The translations under genes and the position numbers were made by a program. The notes beneath the pieces were generated by a model. It saw only the letters and a program-made list of their open reading frames with translations, was not told where the DNA came from and searched no databases. A stretch of DNA of 64,000 nt, taken from positions 32,616 to 96,615 of the forward strand of contig CANFMT010000007.1 in NCBI GenBank assembly GCA_947448415.1, in the 5' to 3' direction. This DNA is from Burkholderiaceae bacterium (GTDB lineage Bacteria; Pseudomonadota; Gammaproteobacteria; Burkholderiales; Burkholderiaceae). Each line of letters opens with the position of its first letter. Within the stretch, counting starts at the first letter, position 1. Of the stretch, positions 33,562-45,230 are shown piece after piece.

Positions 33562-34530
33562 ATGCACATCAAATCCTTTTTTCTAGTCCTTAGTCTTGGT
33601 TTAGCCGGCATCACTGTCGCAAGTGCACAATCTAACTACCCAACTCGCACCATCCAAACCATCATGCCACTTCAAGCTGGTAGCGGTGTTGATATATTAA
33701 TGCGGCCCATTGCCCAGAAAATGAGCGAGAGTCTGGGTCAAGCTATCACCATTGAAAATATTCCTGGGGGCGCTGGTTTAATTGGAACTGCGAAGGTTGC
33801 ACAAAGTCCAGCAGATGGCTATGTTTTAGGGGCATTCAATGACAGCATTTTGACGATGCTGCCAAATCTCTACAAAAAAATCGACTACGATCCTGTACAA
33901 AGTTTCGCCCCAATCTCGGAAGTTGCGGCAATTACCTTTGTAATGGTTGCTAATCCATCTTTTCCCGGAAATACAGCAGCAGACTTAGTGCGCATTGCCA
34001 AAGAACAACCCGGCAAAATTGACTATGCATCTGGTGGAAATGGCTCACCTCAGCATATTGGCATGGAGATATTTAGGCAATACACTGGCGCACCATTAGT
34101 TCACATCCCCTATCGTGGAGCTGCAGCAGCCGTTACAGATGTAATGGCAGGGCAAGTACCAGTCATGATTAGCGCACTGTCTGTAGTGTTGCCACATATA
34201 CGCGCTGGCAAGTTGAAGGTGCTTGGAGTGGCAAGTAAAACACGCTCTCCATTGTTACCAAATAGCCCAACAATTAATGAAAGCGTTAAGGGCTATGAAT
34301 TTTCAACCTGGGGCGCATTACTGGCACCCAAGGGAACTCCCAATGCTGTCATCGATAAGTTAAACGATTCCTTAGCCTATGCCCTTAAGGACCAAAAACT
34401 GAGAGAGCAATTGATTCAACAGGGCTTCGAATTTGTACCGCTAGGTCCTGAACACTTGAAAGAAATGATTGCTCAAGGTTTGGTAAAGATGAAGAAGGTA
34501 ATTAAAGATGGTGGTATTCAGCCTGATTAA
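33562..34530 (+). CDS. Tripartite tricarboxylate transporter substrate-binding protein (TctC/Bug family)
   Basis: Signal peptide; NYPTRTIQTIMPLQAGSGVDILMRPIAQKMSESLGQ, PLVHIPYRGAAAAVTDVMAGQV. Confidence 0.93.
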   Translation: MHIKSFFLVLSLGLAGITVASAQSNYPTRTIQTIMPLQAGSGVDILMRPIAQKMSESLGQAITIENIPGGAGLIGTAKVAQSPADGYVLGAFNDSILTMLPNLYKKIDYDPVQSFAPISEVAAITFVMVANPSFPGNTAADLVRIAKEQPGKIDYASGGNGSPQHIGMEIFRQYTGAPLVHIPYRGAAAAVTDVMAGQVPVMISALSVVLPHIRAGKLKVLGVASKTRSPLLPNSPTINESVKGYEFSTWGALLAPKGTPNAVIDKLNDSLAYALKDQKLREQLIQQGFEFVPLGPEHLKEMIAQGLVKMKKVIKDGGIQPD

Positions 34531-34550
34531 TAGGTTACGACGATCGAAGC

Positions 34551-34580
34551 AAATGGCTGCCTATTGGCAGCCATTTCTTT
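34551..34580 (+). terminator. Intrinsic terminator-like hairpin
   Basis: AAATGGCTGC-CTATTG-GCAGCCATTTCTTT. Confidence 0.65.
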
Positions 34581-34593
34581 AACTTAAGCGTAT

Positions 34594-35100
34594 TTAGTTT
34601 TTAGCTGGTGGTGTTTGCGGGACGCTTTGCGGAATAACTGTTGGTACACCTTGCTGAAGCACGGACGGTGAAGCCGTTGGCTGAGCTGGTGGCGACGGGC
34701 TTCCATCTGGCGACAATGAAATTACCTGAATCACCAAATCATTGTTGTTATAAATGACTCCGTAAGCTGTTAAGTTGCCATCTGCAATTGACTCCACAGG
34801 AGTAGTAATCACCTCTGCGACACCTAAAGTCATGAGATCTGCTACCCCTTCAGCAAATGCGCGCCCAGCTTTTGCTCCGCCACTATAACCCTGAGTAAAT
34901 CGAAAAATTTCATACTTCTGACCATTTTTTACTTCACTAGATACTGGCTGCCCAAACTCCGCAATTAAAAAGCTTCTGGGTGTACCGACTGCGAAGAGTC
35001 CAACATTTTTTTCATTAGGCTGATGCGCCGCCATATATACAGAACATCCTCCCAGTAAAAGCATTAACAGGGCGACTAGGCTAAGTTTTCCAGATTTCAT
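34594..35100 (-). CDS. Putative lipoprotein (168 aa)
   Basis: Lipobox LMLLLGGCS; Pro-rich C-terminus. Confidence 0.75.
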   Translation of the reverse strand: MKSGKLSLVALLMLLLGGCSVYMAAHQPNEKNVGLFAVGTPRSFLIAEFGQPVSSEVKNGQKYEIFRFTQGYSGGAKAGRAFAEGVADLMTLGVAEVITTPVESIADGNLTAYGVIYNNNDLVIQVISLSPDGSPSPPAQPTASPSVLQQGVPTVIPQSVPQTPPAKN

Positions 35101-35160
35101 TCAATGCCTTATATATGGATATTTATTGAATTATTTTATTCGATAGTAGCAAACAAATAA

Positions 35161-35191
35161 AAAACGCCTGGTCTTGTGAACCAGGCGTTTT
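35161..35191. terminator. Intrinsic terminator downstream of groEL
   Basis: AAAACGCCTGGTCTTGTGAACCAGGCGTTTTT hairpin with A/T tracts. Confidence 0.85.
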
Positions 35192-35229
35192 TACTTCTAC
35201 AGCCAGATAGCTGAGGAAATTAACGGCTA

Positions 35230-36897
<1,668 letters not shown>

Positions 36898-36910
36898 TTA
36901 GATACCGAAA

Positions 36911-37201
36911 TTACTTCTGAACAACGGCCATGATGTCGTCTTCACGCATCACGATGAGTTCTTCGCTGTCAACTTTTACTGTCTGTCCTGCGTATTTGCC
37001 AAACAACACGCGATCGCCTACTTTGACGTCAGGCGCATTTAATTTGCCGCTGTCATCGCGCTTGCCTGGACCTACTGCCAAAACTTCGCCTTGATCAGGC
37101 TTTTCTGCAGCAGCATCTGGAATGATGATTCCGGAAGCAGTTTTTGATTCTTGATCTAAACGCTTGATGATTACGCGATCATGTAAGGGACGCAAATTCA
37201 T
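36911..37201 (-). CDS. groS: Co-chaperonin GroES
   Basis: [46 protein letters not shown]. Confidence 0.99.
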   Translation of the reverse strand: MNLRPLHDRVIIKRLDQESKTASGIIIPDAAAEKPDQGEVLAVGPGKRDDSGKLNAPDVKVGDRVLFGKYAGQTVKVDSEELIVMREDDIMAVVQK

Positions 37202-37310
37202 CTCTTCTCCTATGTTAGTAAGTGTTAACTATTTAAATAAACTATATAAATCAATGCTTTAAAGTCTCATTACACGCAAAACAGAATGAATTTACTAATA
37301 AACCATCTGT

Positions 37311-37337
37311 TTAGCACTCGCGTGTAGGGAGTGCTGA
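37311..37337. promoter_or_regulatory. CIRCE operator (HrcA-binding) upstream of groES-groEL
   Basis: TTAGCACTC-N9-GAGTGCTGA, one mismatch from consensus TTAGCACTC-N9-GAGTGCTAA. Confidence 0.9.
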
Positions 37338-37511
37338 TTATATAGGTCTGATTCCATGGATTTCAAGGGCGGATCACCATAAATTCTTTGAGGATTTAGC
37401 TGCTATCTATACTGGAGACAGCTGAGTAGGTCTTTTCCTACAAATAAATCAGCCTTAAGCCCTTACTCCTCGAATCCGTCCTGCCTAGACTGGACAGTCA
37501 CCGATTGGAGA

Positions 37512-38363
37512 ATGCTGATGAGCCCGAAATCCCGGCTGTACACGCTTGTAAAGGCATGGAAGAACAAACCCTTCCAGGAAGTACGAGACGCCTGTGGCGC
37601 ACCTTGGCTAGGCATTAGCAGCCAAGCTCTTGAAGAACATCAATCCTGGTCCAAGCGACAAGTGATTAGCCATGAACCCATTTTTAATTGCAGGGGGACA
37701 AAACTGACCAGCTCTTTATTTAGACCATTACTCGCTGCCACTGATATGCAGTTTCTGCGCCTATTTATGGAGGGCTTAGATGCGATTTCCTACTGGCATC
37801 GTAGTGGACGCTTTATACCTGGAATTTTGCCCGTGCCCACCCACATCATTGCCTCAAGTGAATATGTTGATGCTATGAGTGACCTGATTTTGAATTCGCG
37901 GTTACCAGTAGGCTTGGTTGCCATTGGACTTCCATCTATTCCAGATAGCAGCTTAGTGAATTCACATAAAGAAGGTTTGCAGCGTATGCGACGCCTTGGG
38001 GCATTAATTCATTTTCTCAATTTCTCAGGTAGCGTAGACCAAATGCAATGGATTGAAGAAATGCAAATGGAGGGTATTCATATTGACATGAGCCAACTAA
38101 GAAAAGAAACCTTGCCTATTAATGCGTTATCTCAAATTAGGCGATCTACATATTCATCCACACAAATTTATGCCAGCAACATTGCGCTCGTAAAAGATAT
38201 TGAAAATGCCGCAGAGTGGCAGATCGATCACTGCTACGGTGGCTTGATGATGCCACCGCTTAGCAGGCATCAGACTTTACAAATTAACGATAGCAGAATT
38301 GCTAAGGCTATTTTTTCGCTGCACCCTCATCAACACCCAAACCAAAACGGAGATAAGCAATGA
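37512..38363 (+). CDS. Degenerate EAL-domain protein (BvgR-like, likely catalytically inactive)
   Basis: HEPIFNCRG, RRLGALIHFLNFSG (for DDFG), GIHIDMSQL (for KID), YASNIALVKD (for AEGVET), HCYGGLMMPPL (for QGY..P); EAL signature absent. Confidence 0.65.
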   Translation: MLMSPKSRLYTLVKAWKNKPFQEVRDACGAPWLGISSQALEEHQSWSKRQVISHEPIFNCRGTKLTSSLFRPLLAATDMQFLRLFMEGLDAISYWHRSGRFIPGILPVPTHIIASSEYVDAMSDLILNSRLPVGLVAIGLPSIPDSSLVNSHKEGLQRMRRLGALIHFLNFSGSVDQMQWIEEMQMEGIHIDMSQLRKETLPINALSQIRRSTYSSTQIYASNIALVKDIENAAEWQIDHCYGGLMMPPLSRHQTLQINDSRIAKAIFSLHPHQHPNQNGDKQ

Positions 38364-38983
38364 GAAAACGCGTGATGTTGGTAGATGACCATCCGGCTAT
38401 GCTGATGGCCCTTAAGAGTATGTTGCAAGATCAGTTGTTGTTTGAAATCGTAGGACAAGCTCAAAATGGCGAAGAATGCCTAAGATCCATGAAAGAAGTC
38501 AATCCAAACATGGTGATTCTGGATCTGGATATGCCTAAGACGGATGGGTTTGACGTTATACGACGTATTGGCTTAATGCATCCAGATGTTCGAATGCTGG
38601 TGCTATCAAGCATGGATGAAGCAGTCTATGGAGGTAGGGTTCGCTCTCTAGGTGGGCATGGATTTGTCAATAAAACAGCCGGGGCAGATGTCATCCTTGC
38701 GGCCTGTGTAGCGATTTCTCAAGGCTATAACTTCTTCACTCACGGAAAGAATGGTAATAGCTCGCTGAGTGATAACGATAAGCTCGCCCTAATATCTGAT
38801 CGCGAATTACAAGTCATGAAATATCTTGGTAAGGGCAACACTAACCAGCAAATATCAGACATGCTTCACATCAGTAATAAGACGGTGGCTACGTACAAAA
38901 CAAGGGTATTTGATAAGTTGGGAATTAATAATATTGCTGACCTAATCTTGTTCTGTCGTATGAATAAGATTATTGAAAGCTAA
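38360..38983 (+). CDS. NarL/LuxR-type response regulator (BvgA/EvgA-like)
   Basis: REC: LVDDHPAM..ILDLDMPKTDG; HTH: LISDRELQVMKYLGKGNTNQQISDMLHISNKTVATYKTRVFDKLGINN; ATGA overlap with the upstream gene. Confidence 0.93.
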   Translation: MRKRVMLVDDHPAMLMALKSMLQDQLLFEIVGQAQNGEECLRSMKEVNPNMVILDLDMPKTDGFDVIRRIGLMHPDVRMLVLSSMDEAVYGGRVRSLGGHGFVNKTAGADVILAACVAISQGYNFFTHGKNGNSSLSDNDKLALISDRELQVMKYLGKGNTNQQISDMLHISNKTVATYKTRVFDKLGINNIADLILFCRMNKIIES

Positions 38984-38990
38984 ATTCAGT

Positions 38991-41414
38991 ATGCATCGAT
39001 TCATTAAAAATTCAACAGCCCTTGTTTTTTTCTTGGTAAATGGGCTTAGCCTTGCACAGCCATTAAGCGTCCAAGAGCAACAGTGGATCGATGCTCACCC
39101 TATTGTGCGATTTAGCATTCACGAAAAATATGCGTCCTACTTACAAAACACTAAGAGTGACACAGGCTCTGGCGTACTACATAGAGTTCTAGAAAAACTT
39201 AGCGGATTTACTCAACAACAATTTTTCCCGATATGGAGAAAGACCGATCAAGAGGGCCTTCAACAACTAGAGAAAGGTGATGTTGATTTCATCATCGATC
39301 CTCCACCGTTTGATGAGGAATACCTAAAGTTTGGGTCTTTATCTGAAGCAATCTTTTGGGGACAGGATGTCATTCTCACAAAAAACAATGCTCAAACCTC
39401 TATCAACCCTACTAATATCGTTTATTTTGATCGCGGCTTCGAAAGCCCGCCCTTTATCTCTAAGCAGCAGGTAAATGTTTCTAGTCACACCGAGAAATTA
39501 GCCTTTGATTTGCTCAAAAATGATGTTGAAGCTTTGATTTTGCCTATGCGCCTTGCACAGCAATTAATTAAAAAATTCAATGCATCGGAACTTCAAATAG
39601 ATGGTTATTACAGTAGAGAGCCATTTGCCTATCGCTGGCTCATTTCCCATCAGGATGCTCCGCTCAACAATATCCTTGGACGCTTCTTAGAAAACTTAGA
39701 TCCAATTGAATCACGTCATTTGTTTTCTGTTGACACTTATAGCCCTCAAACCAAAGCGCAATGGGGTGTATTTCCCTGGCTTATAGCGCTGACGCTATTA
39801 GTTATTACTTCTTTAATGCTTTGGCGCTGGAAAAAAACACAAGTCCTTCAGGAGCAAATTACGACAAACTTAATTTCTTCAAAAGAGATGGCGGAAAAAG
39901 CCAACGCAGCTAAATCTGCCTTTTTAGCAACCATGAGTCATGAAATTCGCACCCCCATGAATGCTATATTGGGCGTACAAGAGTTATTGCTCACTAGCCA
40001 AAAATTTCCTGCCAAGGATAAGCTACTTCTCAGGAGCGCCCATGCTTCAGCCGAATCCCTTCTTGGAATTTTGAATCAAGTACTAGACCTCTCAAAAATT
40101 GAAGCGGGCAAGTTGACGCTTAATCTAGAACCCTACTGCCTCAATACTCTCATTGATGATATTGACTCAACCTTTGCAACAGTAGCTAGTAAACAAAAAC
40201 TCATACTGCACACCAGTAAAGATTCTCGTATTGCCCCGGTTCTCATGATTGACGCTCTTCGCTTACGTCAAATTTTGCAAAACCTACTAAGTAATGCCAT
40301 TAAATTTACTGAATATGGTGAGATATATTTCTCTATCAGCGTATTAGCGGATGACCACGCTGGTCAACTTATTGAGTTTCGAGTGATCGATACGGGTATC
40401 GGCATGCGCAAAGAAGAAATAAAACTGGCACTTCAAGCCTTTGAGCAGGTACCAGGTAAAAATGATCAGCAAAATGGCACTGGACTAGGGCTCACCATTA
40501 CCAATCACCTAGTGAACTCAATGAATAGCCAACTCTATTTTGAAAGCGATCCTGGATTTGGAACCAACATACATTTCAGCATCGCATTTCCTCGAACCAG
40601 TTTAGCTGCCTCTAGAGTGGGCGCAATGCAAGAAGTTGCACTAACTTCTAAAAAAATGATCTCAAAGCGTTCTTTATCTGAGAATCGTCCACTGCACGCA
40701 TTAGTAGTAGAGGACCATCCAGCAAGCCGTCAAATAATATCGCTACAACTACAAGCTTTTGGTATAGAAGTAGATGTCTGTGAAAGTGCATTTATGGCTA
40801 TTGAACTTCTTTCACAAAAACACTTTGATTTACTCATTACAGATCAGTCTGTACCAGGCATGCAGGGATCTGAACTAGCTAAAAAAATTCGTTGTCTAGG
40901 ATTTTCAGAGCTAATCATTATTGGAGTAACGGCAGATATCTATGCTCTTGATTCTCGACACCACTTTATGACGGCCGGTATGAATGGGGTTCTTATAAAA
41001 CCCCTCAGCTTAATCGGTCTAGAAAACGAACTTACCCGCTATTTTGAACTGACTGAAATCCGCAACAAAGATGAGTTAATAGATGCCCAGGACGAATATT
41101 CATTCGATGCATTCTCAAATCTATTGCGTGATAACCCCAATCAAGTTTTAGTCATATTGGAAGAGATTAAAAAAGTTCATGATGAATCAATAGAGATTCT
41201 AGAAAATGGGGCTATTAATTCAAATATATTCAATAGTCTGGTTCATAAAGTCAAAGGTGGTGCACAACTGCTTGGCGCTCAAAGCTTTATTAGCTGTTGC
41301 AATCGCCTTGAAGAGCCAGGTCCCCTACCCGAAAAAATAGAAGCTTTCCAGAAATTACTTGAAGAACAAAACCAAATCATTTTGCAATATCAGGCCAAGC
41401 ATCAAGAAACTTAG
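38991..41414 (+). CDS. BvgS/EvgS-like hybrid sensor kinase: periplasmic VFT-like domain, TM, HisKA, HATPase, REC, HPt
   Basis: Signal peptide; SVQEQQWIDAHPIVRFSIHEKYASYL; ATMSHEIRTPMNAILGVQELL; NAIKFTEYG, GTGLGLTI; LLITDQSVPGMQG; HPt LVHKVKGGAQLLGA. Confidence 0.9.
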   Translation: MHRFIKNSTALVFFLVNGLSLAQPLSVQEQQWIDAHPIVRFSIHEKYASYLQNTKSDTGSGVLHRVLEKLSGFTQQQFFPIWRKTDQEGLQQLEKGDVDFIIDPPPFDEEYLKFGSLSEAIFWGQDVILTKNNAQTSINPTNIVYFDRGFESPPFISKQQVNVSSHTEKLAFDLLKNDVEALILPMRLAQQLIKKFNASELQIDGYYSREPFAYRWLISHQDAPLNNILGRFLENLDPIESRHLFSVDTYSPQTKAQWGVFPWLIALTLLVITSLMLWRWKKTQVLQEQITTNLISSKEMAEKANAAKSAFLATMSHEIRTPMNAILGVQELLLTSQKFPAKDKLLLRSAHASAESLLGILNQVLDLSKIEAGKLTLNLEPYCLNTLIDDIDSTFATVASKQKLILHTSKDSRIAPVLMIDALRLRQILQNLLSNAIKFTEYGEIYFSISVLADDHAGQLIEFRVIDTGIGMRKEEIKLALQAFEQVPGKNDQQNGTGLGLTITNHLVNSMNSQLYFESDPGFGTNIHFSIAFPRTSLAASRVGAMQEVALTSKKMISKRSLSENRPLHALVVEDHPASRQIISLQLQAFGIEVDVCESAFMAIELLSQKHFDLLITDQSVPGMQGSELAKKIRCLGFSELIIIGVTADIYALDSRHHFMTAGMNGVLIKPLSLIGLENELTRYFELTEIRNKDELIDAQDEYSFDAFSNLLRDNPNQVLVILEEIKKVHDESIEILENGAINSNIFNSLVHKVKGGAQLLGAQSFISCCNRLEEPGPLPEKIEAFQKLLEEQNQIILQYQAKHQET

Positions 41415-41455
41415 ATGATTTTGATTTCCGATCGGAGGGGTTTATTCTATGGAAA

Positions 41456-42991
41456 ATGCGCCACTTTTTATCCTTCCGTCACTTCGCAATAGCAATCCTA
41501 ACGATTGGTGCGGGTTTAATTGCTTTACCAGTAAAAGCTAACGATGTCAGTAAATCTATTCCTAAGGCTATTGCTAATACCCTAGAGCGCAATCAGATTC
41601 CAAAGGATTCAGTCAGCATTTCAGTTATTGAAATTGAACCTAGTCAAGATAGAAAATATAGCGCTAAGACTGTTTTAGAGTGGCGTGCGACAGAGGCGAT
41701 GAATCCTGCCTCAACTATGAAGCTTCTCACCACTCTTTCTGGCTTGGATATTCTAGGGCCCAAGTATCGCTGGCATACCAATATTTATACCGATGGCTTA
41801 ATTCGCCAAGGCACTCTCAAAGGCAATCTTTACTTACAGGGTACCGGTGACCCCAAGTTAATTCCTGAAGAGCTCGCTAAACTCATGAAAGACTTGCAGG
41901 ATCTTGGCATTCAGAAGATCGATGGAAATTTATTCTTTGATCGAAGCGCCTACTCGCCGAGCGTAATGGAACACAACACTATTGATGGTGAGTCCTTAAG
42001 AGCCTATAACGTTCCACCCGACCCCTTGCTATATGCATTTAGAACACTCTCTTTTCAGCTAGGAAAATCACGCACAGCGGACTTTATTGATATTACCTAT
42101 ACCCCTTCTCTATCGGGATTAAAAATCGACAATCAAATGCAATTGGTTGATCGATCATGTGATAACTGGAAGAGCAACATCCAATTTAATCTTGATCCAG
42201 AGAGTGGAAATGGCACTAGCCAGTTGCTAACTGCAAAATTTTCTGGTGCTTTTCCAAATAATTGCAAAGGAGTCAATTACAACGTAGTTGCCTTGGATGC
42301 CAACACTTTTTTAACTCAAGGCTTCGCAGCAGCATGGGAACTAGCTGGCGGCACCTGGGTGCAGCCGCCCATTGGAAAAAGTGGCACGGTACCGCTTGCA
42401 GCGCGTCTTTTACTTCAATTTGAGGGTATCACTCTTGGCGATGATGTGCAAGACATCAATAAATACTCAAACAATGTCATGGCCCGCCAACTACTACTAA
42501 CCCTGGCGTTAGAAAAGATGGGGAAACCTGCTACTACGGCTAATGGAGATTTAGTCATTCAAAGCTGGCTCAAACAAAATGGTCTTAATTTCCCTAGCCT
42601 AGTAATTGAAAATGGTTCAGGACTTTCGCGCAATGAGGCAATCTCGGCAAGCAATATGAATCAACTTCTTTTGACTGCACGCAATCTACCTGCTGGCGAT
42701 ATTTTCTACAATAGCCTTCCTATTGCTGGGACTGATGGCACTATGCGTAATCGCCTAATGACACAGCTGCGGAAATTTTTACACTTAAAGAAAAAACCTG
42801 AAGCAAGAATTAAGACGGGATCACTAGCTGATGTACGTGCTATCTCGGGTTATGTACTAAGCAAATCAGGCAAGATGTATGCAGTAACCTCTTTCATTAA
42901 CCATCCCAATGCCTGGAGAGGTCTGGAAGCTCACGATCAACTATTAACGTGGCTACTTGAAGATGGGCCGGAACCAAAGCAAGCGCGCTGA
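41456..42991 (+). CDS. dacB: D-alanyl-D-alanine carboxypeptidase/endopeptidase PBP4
   Basis: NPASTMKLLTTLSGLDILGPKYRWHTNIY (SxxK), YSNNVMARQLLL (SxN), RIKTGSLADVRAISGYV (KTG). Confidence 0.94.
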   Translation: MRHFLSFRHFAIAILTIGAGLIALPVKANDVSKSIPKAIANTLERNQIPKDSVSISVIEIEPSQDRKYSAKTVLEWRATEAMNPASTMKLLTTLSGLDILGPKYRWHTNIYTDGLIRQGTLKGNLYLQGTGDPKLIPEELAKLMKDLQDLGIQKIDGNLFFDRSAYSPSVMEHNTIDGESLRAYNVPPDPLLYAFRTLSFQLGKSRTADFIDITYTPSLSGLKIDNQMQLVDRSCDNWKSNIQFNLDPESGNGTSQLLTAKFSGAFPNNCKGVNYNVVALDANTFLTQGFAAAWELAGGTWVQPPIGKSGTVPLAARLLLQFEGITLGDDVQDINKYSNNVMARQLLLTLALEKMGKPATTANGDLVIQSWLKQNGLNFPSLVIENGSGLSRNEAISASNMNQLLLTARNLPAGDIFYNSLPIAGTDGTMRNRLMTQLRKFLHLKKKPEARIKTGSLADVRAISGYVLSKSGKMYAVTSFINHPNAWRGLEAHDQLLTWLLEDGPEPKQAR

Positions 42992-44040
42992 AGACGATCT
43001 CTCACACCATCCCACTCTTCACCTGCTGGTGGCTCAGGGAATAGAATTAAATCCCAACCCTGTTGATCCAAATCACGCAAAGAGCGATATAAAAGAGTAG
43101 CGAATGTTGCGCTATCAGATGGCACTTCCACTTCCTCAAAGTGCACCGAGGGATGACCATCTTCACCTAAAGAAGACTCAGAGTCCCAAACAGCTACAGC
43201 TACACGAGATTTGATATCCGGGAATTCACTCAATGCATCCAATACACGACCGGGAGCATATAAGCGCAAAGGCGTAGTGGGTGCGTAATGAGCTCGCAAA
43301 CTTCCAGAAACCTTTGGCAAGCTTTCGTCGTCACTTGCCATCTGATTTTCTCCGCGTTGAAAAACTTTGATACCAGTCTTAGCCATCACTTCACCAGGAG
43401 TAATGATGCCAGGACGCAGAAGGACAGCTTTATCGCCCGAAGATAAATCAATAATCGTGGATTCAATACCGACTTCGCAATCACCACCATCCAAAATCAT
43501 GAGATCTAATGCACCCCCAAATTCATGACGAACATCAGCAGCACTAGTTGGCGAAACTTTACCAAAGCGATTTGCTGAGGGCGCAACTACACCGCCTTTG
43601 AATTTGCGAAGCAGTTCTTGCGCCATTGGATGTGCTGGTGCACGAATCGCCACAGTATCCTGGCCACCAGTCAATTCATTGAGAACGTTTTTATCTTTTT
43701 TAAATACCAGCGTTAATGGACCTGGCCAAAATGCATTAATTAAAGCCAAAGCATCTTCTGACAAATCTCTGACCCATGGGGCTAGGATAGGAACCCAGTC
43801 CACTTGTGCTTGATCAAATTTATCTGGAGCAGCCAAGTGCACTATTAAAGGATGGTTTGAAGGCCGTCCTTTGGTAGTAAATACTTTCTCAATGGCCTTA
43901 GAATTTTTAGCGTCAGCGCCCAATCCATAAACTGTCTCTGTTGGGAAGGCGACCAAACCACCTTCACGCAAGGTTTGTACCGCTTCATTAATTACAGCAG
44001 AAGATTGCAGTAGCTTACTATCCGATGAGTCCGTAGACAT
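42937..44040 (-). CDS. L-threonylcarbamoyladenylate synthase (Sua5/YwlC type)
   Basis: GGLVAFPTETVYGLGADAKNSKAIEKVFTTKGRPSNHPLIVHL, APSANRFGKVSPTSA, C-terminal Sua5 domain. Confidence 0.94.
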   Translation of the reverse strand: MSTDSSDSKLLQSSAVINEAVQTLREGGLVAFPTETVYGLGADAKNSKAIEKVFTTKGRPSNHPLIVHLAAPDKFDQAQVDWVPILAPWVRDLSEDALALINAFWPGPLTLVFKKDKNVLNELTGGQDTVAIRAPAHPMAQELLRKFKGGVVAPSANRFGKVSPTSAADVRHEFGGALDLMILDGGDCEVGIESTIIDLSSGDKAVLLRPGIITPGEVMAKTGIKVFQRGENQMASDDESLPKVSGSLRAHYAPTTPLRLYAPGRVLDALSEFPDIKSRVAVAVWDSESSLGEDGHPSVHFEEVEVPSDSATFATLLYRSLRDLDQQGWDLILFPEPPAGEEWDGVRDRLQRACFGSGPSSSSHVNS

Positions 44041-44042
44041 TT

Positions 44043-45227
44043 CTAGGGCTCGATCCCTAATTCAGATGCAACTGCTGCACAATTTTGACGCGCCTCATTG
44101 AGCGCCTCACCTAAGCAATTGATATGACCCATCTTTCTACCAATGCGAGGTTCTGATTTTCCGTAAAGGTGGAGTTTTGCATCTGGGTGAGCAAGAACTT
44201 TATTCCAAGCAGGCTCTTTGGCACAATCTTCATTTTCCTCAAACCAGAGATCACCCAAAATATTGAGCATCGAAACTGGCGCCAACTGACGAGTATCGCC
44301 AAGCGGTAGGCGGGCCATTGCTCTAACCTGCTGCTCAAATTGACTGCTTACACAAGCATCCATTGTGTAATGCCCTGAATTATGAGGACGTGGTGCAATT
44401 TCATTAGCTACGATATCGCCGTTCTTCAATATAAAAAATTCAATACACAAAACACCGACGTAATCAATCTTACGGATGAGCGCTTTAGCAGCATCAATAA
44501 TCTTCTTCTCTTGCACAGGCTTAAGGGATGGCGCAGGGACAGTAGATGTATGCAAAATACCATCACGATGAACATTCTGAGCAACTGGATAGGCCACTAC
44601 CGCATCATCGTAGCCACGCACTACCAGAGCAGATACTTCAAAATCTAGGTCCATACGCTTTTCTAATACACAAGGTATGCGACCAAAATCATTCCAAACT
44701 GTTTTCAAGTTTTCTGAGTCATACACGGTCGCCTGACCTTTACCGTCGTAGCCCATACGAGCAGTCTTCAGAATTCCAGGAAAAAGATCTGCTGGAACAT
44801 GAGCAATATCAGCATCATGCTCAATCACAAAATGTGGAGCTGGTCCGATATTGGTTTCAGATTTCCAGGTAGCTAAAAATTTCTTTTCAGCAATACGATT
44901 TTGCGCCAAAGAAACGCAGCTACTTCGTGGCGCAACAAATATCCCCAATGATTCCAGCTCATCCAAAGCTTGCGCAGGCACATTCTCAAACTCCGTACTT
45001 ACTGAGACGCAAAGAGATGCCATCTGCTTTAAAGCAGCAGAGTCAATGTAATCAGCCTGTATAAACTTTTCAGCAATAGAGCCAGCTGGACTTTCAGCAC
45101 TAGGATCTAAAACACAAACCTTGTAGCCCATCGATTGAGCGGCTTGTGTAAACATACGACCCAATTGACCGCCACCTAATATTCCCAAATACGAACCCGG
45201 TAAGATGGGTTCCATGCGATCTGCCAT
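44043..45227 (-). CDS. purK: 5-(carboxyamino)imidazole ribonucleotide synthase
   Basis: LGILGGGQLGRMFTQAAQSMGYKVCVLDPSAESPAG, NEIAPRPHNSGHYTMDAC. Confidence 0.96.
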   Translation of the reverse strand: MADRMEPILPGSYLGILGGGQLGRMFTQAAQSMGYKVCVLDPSAESPAGSIAEKFIQADYIDSAALKQMASLCVSVSTEFENVPAQALDELESLGIFVAPRSSCVSLAQNRIAEKKFLATWKSETNIGPAPHFVIEHDADIAHVPADLFPGILKTARMGYDGKGQATVYDSENLKTVWNDFGRIPCVLEKRMDLDFEVSALVVRGYDDAVVAYPVAQNVHRDGILHTSTVPAPSLKPVQEKKIIDAAKALIRKIDYVGVLCIEFFILKNGDIVANEIAPRPHNSGHYTMDACVSSQFEQQVRAMARLPLGDTRQLAPVSMLNILGDLWFEENEDCAKEPAWNKVLAHPDAKLHLYGKSEPRIGRKMGHINCLGEALNEARQNCAAVASELGIEP

Positions 45228-45230
45228 TGC

